The notes below the pieces were generated by a model that worked only from the letters and a program-made list of their open reading frames with translations, was not told the DNA's origin and ran no database searches. From positions 7,934,501 to 7,998,500 of the forward strand of contig NZ_CP146101.1 in NCBI RefSeq assembly GCF_037023745.1: 64,000 nucleotides of DNA, read 5' to 3'. The DNA is from Streptomyces sp. SCSIO 30461. Its GTDB lineage: Bacteria; Actinomycetota; Actinomycetes; Streptomycetales; Streptomycetaceae. The position numbers and the translations under genes were made by a program. Shown one piece after another: positions 60,263 through 64,000 of this stretch (positions within the stretch are counted from its first letter, which is position 1; each line of letters starts with the position of its first letter).

Positions 60263-60916
60263 TCAGCGGGGGAGGTACATGTACGTGTTCTGGAGCTCGT
60301 CCTGGACCACATGCGCCTCGCCGTCCACCGTCCGCACGTGCAGATCATCCTGGGGTGTCCGCACCTCGAACGACCAGCCGTCCGGCAGGCTCAGCCGACC
60401 GCCGAGCTCGGGGAGTGAGTCCAGCGTCAGGCTGTCGTCCACGATGTGCGCGTAGGCCTGGAGGACGTAGGCGCGGCCATCGCTGTCGTGCAGCATGTGG
60501 ATCGGCTTGCCCCGGGCCAGGATGTACTCCGTGTCCCGCTTGACCGTGATGTCGACGTAGGGCTTCCTCGGGGTGGCCCCGGTCGGGTCGGTCTCCGGGG
60601 GGATGTTCACCTCGGCCACCAGCCGCGCCTCGACACCGTCGAAGGTGCTCACCCCGCCGACCGCGAAGGCCGTGAGCTCGTCGATCGCCCAGTAGCGCGG
60701 ACCGTTGAGCAGCACCATGGGCACCTTGAACTCCGCCGCCAGCGAGCCGGGGTCGAGCCCGTTCCACCAGCTCTCCGGGCAGTCGTTGAGCCCGAGCGTG
60801 TTGTACACGGCCGCCTTGAGCCCGTCGGGCCCGTCGGGCGAGATCAGCAGGATCTCGCCGTAGCGCGTCCCCCTCAGGCCACTGATGTGGCGGGGTGCCT
60901 CAGCGGTACGGGTCAT
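60263..60916 (-). CDS. Conserved hypothetical protein, 217 aa
   Basis: A soluble mixed alpha/beta protein with EILLISPDGPDGLKAAVYNT at the N-terminus and RKPYVDITVKRDTEYILARG in the middle. No catalytic motif was recognised. ATG 60916 with GGGAGG upstream is used; the frame open further upstream is Pro/Gly-rich. It is convergent with the dehydrogenase, only 4 bp apart. Confidence 0.6.
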   Translation of the reverse strand: MTRTAEAPRHISGLRGTRYGEILLISPDGPDGLKAAVYNTLGLNDCPESWWNGLDPGSLAAEFKVPMVLLNGPRYWAIDELTAFAVGGVSTFDGVEARLVAEVNIPPETDPTGATPRKPYVDITVKRDTEYILARGKPIHMLHDSDGRAYVLQAYAHIVDDSLTLDSLPELGGRLSLPDGWSFEVRTPQDDLHVRTVDGEAHVVQDELQNTYMYLPR

Positions 60917-61285
60917 GGCGCGCCTCCCTCTCGGCTCCCCTGGATATTCAGCATCCATCAGGACGAAAGGGGCCGCCACCCAGGCACCGCGGTGACCCGC
61001 CGCAGGGCCTGGGTGGTGTGCGCGCACGCGACCGGCTCCGTCCCCGTGGTCTCCGTGGCCGGGGTCGGACAGGACTCGGCCGAGCCCGGCAGTCCCACCG
61101 CTCGATGCCCGTTCTGACGGCGTGCGTTCGCCTCCGGAGGAGTTGTCGGGGCAGGCCCGCGGGCAACCGCTTTCACGAAAGGGCAACCGCCCTTTCGTGA
61201 AGGGCGGGTGGACCGGGGGCACAGGTCCGGGGCACGGGTCCGGGATCACAGGTCCGGGGCCACCGGCCCGAACGAGGACCAAGCC
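60917..61285. other. 370-bp stretch without a gene
   Basis: It contains the promoter region of the hypothetical gene at left and, at right, a strong hairpin (61172-61201) and Cgg/GGTCCGGG-type short repeats (61210-61260). No open frame is convincing. Confidence 0.4.
61172..61201. terminator. Hairpin TTCACGAAAGGGC / GCCCTTTCGTGAA
   Basis: A 13-bp perfect stem with an AACC loop lies about 85 bp past the phytase stop codon. It is a probable terminator for the phytase gene, although no T-run follows; a regulatory operator is an alternative. Confidence 0.6.
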
Positions 61286-62596
61286 CTACCGGAGCCGCTT
61301 CATCACCTGGCCGAGATCCACGAACTTGAAGCCGGTCGCCTCACGGTCGCCTTCCACCGGGGTGGCACGGCCGTCCTGGACCACCAGCAGCCCGCGCGGA
61401 TAGCGCCTGCCCAAGGGCGCGTTGAGTACGGCTGCACCGTCGCACTCCTCGGCGCCGTCCAGGGCAGCCGATGCGGCGGTGACGCGGAAGCCGCCCTCGT
61501 ACTCGTTGTGGTCGCCCAACTCCCGGTCGTACAGGGCGAAGGTGTTGTCGCCCTGGCTGGACGCAAGCAGGTATCCGTCGCCGTCCGGCTCGGTCAGCAG
61601 CGTCATGCCCTCGACATCGGCCGCCAGCCGGGAGCCGCCGTAGCCGGGGTCGGCGCCGGGGACGCACTCCTCGGTCTGCTCGTCGTACGTGCCGGGGACA
61701 CCGTACTCACGGACCTTGTCGATGAGCTTCGGGGTGCCCTTCAGGTCCGCCCGGACCCGCCAGATACCCACGTCCTCCTGGCCCGCGTAGAGCATCCCGC
61801 TGGCAGGGTCCACCACCATGCCCTCGACCTGGGGCAGTTCGCCCGGCTCGGCGCACGGGGTCCAGGAAGTCCCGTTCGGAAGGCGGAAGGCGGAAGGCAG
61901 TGTCAGGCTGCGGATCATGCGGTAGGTGACCGTACCCGCGGCGGTGGGACCTATTTCGAGCAGGGCGACGCCGGTGTGGTTGCGCCGGCTCACCAGGGCG
62001 TAGGACCGGCCGCTCGTCCGGTCGGTCCAGGTGGCGAGCCCGTATGCGGTCCGCTGGTCGTTGATCTCGTCCCGGTCCTTGGAGAAGACCGGGGGCGCCG
62101 CGGGGTCGGTGACGTCGGTCAGTGGGCCAGAGCGGTGTCCGGAGCGGCGACTGTCACCGCTGATGCGGTAGAAGCGCAGCCGGTCGTGGCCGCGGTCCGT
62201 GGTCACGGCGAGATCCGCCCGGCTGCCGTCCGTCAGGCGCAGCCCCTGCACCAGGTCAACGTTGTTGAACCGGCCAGGGGCGTCGTCCGGGCGCTCCGCG
62301 GCAGGCGCCGCGATCGACTGGATCTGCCGTGCATCCAGGTCGTAGACCCGAAGCCCGCCCTCCTTGGCCGTGGCGATCACCAGACTGCGGTCCGGGTCGG
62401 CGGCGTTGCGCCAGATCGCCGGGTCGTCCGCGTCGGCGTTGCCGCCCGCCTCGTCGTCGTACAGCGTGGGCGTCTCGGCGCGCGGGGTGACGGCGGGCAG
62501 CGCCGACGGGGAGGGGGCTGCTGCGGAGGGGGCTGCTGCGGCGAGCGCCGCGAGGACCGTACCCAGAGCGGCCGCGGTGGTCGTCCTCAAGCTCAC
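61286..62596 (-). CDS. Beta-propeller phytase, secreted, 436 aa
   Basis: A signal peptide (MSLRTTTAAALGTVLAALAA) is followed by a six-blade propeller with the BPP motifs DADDPAIWRNAADPDRSLVI, RFNNVDLVQGLRL, EVEGMVVDP-like LPQVEGMVVDPASGMLYAGQ and ADVEGMTLLTEPDGDGYLLA. The acidic residues between strands bind Ca2+ and phosphate. It would release phosphate from phytate outside the cell. GTG 62596 with GGAG upstream is preferred. It is probably expressed under phosphate limitation, but no PHO box was seen. Confidence 0.92.
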   Translation of the reverse strand: MSLRTTTAAALGTVLAALAAAAPSAAAPSPSALPAVTPRAETPTLYDDEAGGNADADDPAIWRNAADPDRSLVIATAKEGGLRVYDLDARQIQSIAAPAAERPDDAPGRFNNVDLVQGLRLTDGSRADLAVTTDRGHDRLRFYRISGDSRRSGHRSGPLTDVTDPAAPPVFSKDRDEINDQRTAYGLATWTDRTSGRSYALVSRRNHTGVALLEIGPTAAGTVTYRMIRSLTLPSAFRLPNGTSWTPCAEPGELPQVEGMVVDPASGMLYAGQEDVGIWRVRADLKGTPKLIDKVREYGVPGTYDEQTEECVPGADPGYGGSRLAADVEGMTLLTEPDGDGYLLASSQGDNTFALYDRELGDHNEYEGGFRVTAASAALDGAEECDGAAVLNAPLGRRYPRGLLVVQDGRATPVEGDREATGFKFVDLGQVMKRLR

Positions 62597-62775
62597 GTCG
62601 TACTCCTCTGTCGCAGTGACGGAACGGCTACCCGCTGAGGCTCGGAGCGGGAGGTGACATCCCGGCGACCTCCGCAAATTGCCCGCATGTGCACGTCATG
62701 AACAGGGCCGCTCCGGGACTCTCCTGGACGGTCCCGTCGGCGAGGGCGCACTATCGATACGGAGGTGACTCCACT

Positions 62776-63333
62776 ATGAACACGTCCACCGAGGGTGCCA
62801 GGCACTCCCCTGCCCATGGTGCAGGACCGGCCCCGTTCGCTGTCGGCGCCGCCGACGCCGGACTGCTGCTCCTGCGGCTGGCCACGGGTGTGATCCTGGC
62901 CGGTTTCGGCGCCCAGAAGCTGTTCGGGGTGCTGGGCGGATCCGGCATCGACGGCACCGGAAAGTGGTTCGCCGATCTCGGCTACCGGCCCGGCTCCGTC
63001 TACGCGGGCCTGGCGGGGACGTCCGAGTTCCTGGGCGGGATCGGGCTGGCCATCGGGCTGCTCACCCCGCTCGCCGCCGCCGCCGCCGTCGGCGTGATGA
63101 TCAACGCGATCTCCGTCGCCGAGAAGCTGGACCTGTGGGCTGCCACGGGCATCGCCTTCCCGATGATCATCGCCGTGGCCGCAGTCACGGTGGCCGCCGT
63201 GGGCCCCGGCAGCCTGGCGGTCGACCGGTTCTTCCCGTGGCGTGACGGCGGCTGGGGAGCCTTCGCCTTCGCCCTGCTCGCGGGCGGGATCGGGGCGGTG
63301 CTCGTGCTCGCGCTCAAGGGCAGCCCGGTGTGA
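62776..63333 (+). CDS. DoxX-family membrane protein, 185 aa
   Basis: Four helices with the DoxX layout: LLLLRLATGVILAGFGAQKL, YAGLAGTSEFLGGIGLAIGL, AAAVGVMINAISVAEKLDLW and FAFALLAGGIGAVLVLALKG. The conserved Gly-Gln-Lys near the first helix and the Asn/Glu in the third are in place. Members serve as thiosulfate:quinone oxidoreductase-like or electron-transfer subunits in some organisms. GGAGGTGA precedes ATG 62776. It is divergent from the phytase gene (180 bp apart). Confidence 0.92.
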   Translation: MNTSTEGARHSPAHGAGPAPFAVGAADAGLLLLRLATGVILAGFGAQKLFGVLGGSGIDGTGKWFADLGYRPGSVYAGLAGTSEFLGGIGLAIGLLTPLAAAAAVGVMINAISVAEKLDLWAATGIAFPMIIAVAAVTVAAVGPGSLAVDRFFPWRDGGWGAFAFALLAGGIGAVLVLALKGSPV

Positions 63334-63451
63334 CGGCCGGTACGACCGGCACCGCACACGAGACACGACCGGCACCCGAGACACGACCAGCCGTGACACG
63401 ACCGGCACCCGAGACCGCCATGACGGCGGCCGCACCAGCAGGGCCCGCATG

Positions 63452-63491
63452 GCACAGGCCCGGGCGCCACCGAAGCGGGCTCGGGCCTGCG
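63452..63491. terminator. Terminator-like hairpin between convergent genes
   Basis: GCACAGGCCCGGGC and CGGGCTCGGGCCTGCGC form a long, slightly imperfect stem between the DoxX and GH3 genes. The preceding 63335-63425 has GACACGACCGGCACCCGAGA-type tandem copies. Confidence 0.6.
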
Positions 63492-63508
63492 CATGTACTC
63501 CCGGGCCG

Positions 63509-64000
63509 TCAGCCCGTGCCGCTCACCGCCCGGTAGGACGTGGTCAGCGCCGTGACCGCGCCCTTCAGATCCCCGGCCAGCAGCAGATGGTCGGCCCAGG
63601 CGAACGGCTTCGCCACCGCCGCGGTCATCTGCTGCCCGATCCGCTGCTGCACGATCGCCCGGGCCTTCGCCGCGATGGCTCGGCCCCCGGCCGACTTCGC
63701 GGCTGCCGGGCCCTGCGCGCTCTGCAGCGCCTGCGCCGCGGCCGCCAGCGCCTTCAGCGTGACCTCACCGCCCGCCGGCACCGCGCTCAACGTCGTCAGA
63801 CCCCAGCCGTACGGGAACTGCGGATCGTATACCGCGTCGCCGACGTTGATCGGCAGCTGCGCCTGCGACTTCGGCCAGGTGACGGGCAGTTGCCCGCTGA
63901 ACGCCCGCTTCCCGTACAGCACGTCCGCCACACCGTCGCCTTCCGTGCCCGGCAGCCAGGAGGCCACCAGCGCCTCGATACCGCCGAGCCGGTCGCCGAT
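63509..64000 (-). CDS. Glycoside hydrolase family 3 (beta-glucosidase-like), C-terminal part, cut by the window edge
   Basis: The frame enters from the right edge and has the GH3 C-terminal domain: [40 protein letters not shown] and [10 protein letters not shown]. About 90 residues of an unusual helical extension follow ([20 protein letters not shown]). The catalytic Asp and start codon lie outside. It would hydrolyse beta-glucosidic or related bonds. Confidence 0.88.
   Translation of the reverse strand: MGDRLGGIEALVASWLPGTEGDGVADVLYGKRAFSGQLPVTWPKSQAQLPINVGDAVYDPQFPYGWGLTTLSAVPAGGEVTLKALAAAAQALQSAQGPAAAKSAGGRAIAAKARAIVQQRIGQQMTAAVAKPFAWADHLLLAGDLKGAVTALTTSYRAVSGTG

Noticed and set aside
63335..63425. 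CRISPR-like or regulatory tandem repeat after doxX
   Set aside because: Copies of GACACGACCGGCACCCGAGA-type sequence are few, adjacent and unspaced; it looks like slippage.
1..64000. A PKS, NRPS or other standard antibiotic gene cluster
   Set aside because: No ketosynthase, condensation, adenylation, carrier or terpene synthase domains were seen.

Overview
The window looks like Streptomyces chromosome. It has very high G+C, frequent GTG/TTG starts, ATGA/GTGA translational overlaps, and many families typical of the genus: DUF5994, DUF6223, DUF6247, ECF41 sigma, CbtAB, and a cold-shock protein followed by a DEAD-box helicase. No phage structural genes, replication origin, rRNA, complete tRNA or CRISPR array was seen.

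Region 1 (1-11.6 kb) is a worn accessory zone. It holds the C-terminal part of an HTH/TPR-type regulator, small Streptomyces hypotheticals, two decayed IS110 transposases, a HAD-hydrolase relic split over three frames and an IS630-type HTH relic. A cold-shock/helicase island follows in which the helicase is broken, then a MerR-like regulator, two divergent DUF5994 paralogues and a SpoIIE/PP2C phosphatase.

Region 2 (11.6-26.1 kb) is a mobile-element graveyard. Four related copies of an attachment-site block lie in direct order; three carry the 3' half of a tRNA-Gly(CCC) gene. Between them sit an AbiE-like toxin-antitoxin pair, a VOC protein, an IS5-like transposase, an IS630 element whose transposase is interrupted by a complete group II intron, two secreted proteins, a membrane protein and a three-gene DUF6247 operon. 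The fourth block is split by two identical IS110-family elements in perfect head-to-tail tandem, 1,675 bp each.

Region 3 (26.4-47.2 kb) is regulatory and stress related. It has three histidine kinase/LuxR response-regulator pairs, one next to DUF6223 and one in an operon with a CPBP protease. It also has a divergent TetR/hydrolase pair around a 39-bp palindrome, and an oxidoreductase with its ECF41 sigma factor and a matching promoter-like site. A MITE supplies the sigma factor's stop codon. A class A beta-lactamase-like protein, NAD kinase, and cobalt transporter cbtBA under a cobalamin riboswitch complete the region, with several gene relics between.

Region 4 (47.3-64 kb) is better preserved: histidine-phosphatase-like protein, YcnI-like protein, a membrane sulfatase, CDP-alcohol phosphotransferase, and then a compact cluster (51.8-58.8 kb). 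The cluster has a BchC-like dehydrogenase, PTPS-like protein, glycosyltransferase, methyltransferase, flippase-like membrane protein, RibD-type reductase, creatininase-family hydrolase and a GTP cyclohydrolase II with Met at the usual catalytic Tyr. Together they suggest a dedicated FAPy/pyrimidine-derived pathway ending in a glycosylated, methylated and perhaps membrane-linked product. This is the best candidate for an under-described system here. A D-2-hydroxyacid dehydrogenase, a hypothetical protein, phytase, DoxX and a truncated GH3 enzyme close the window.
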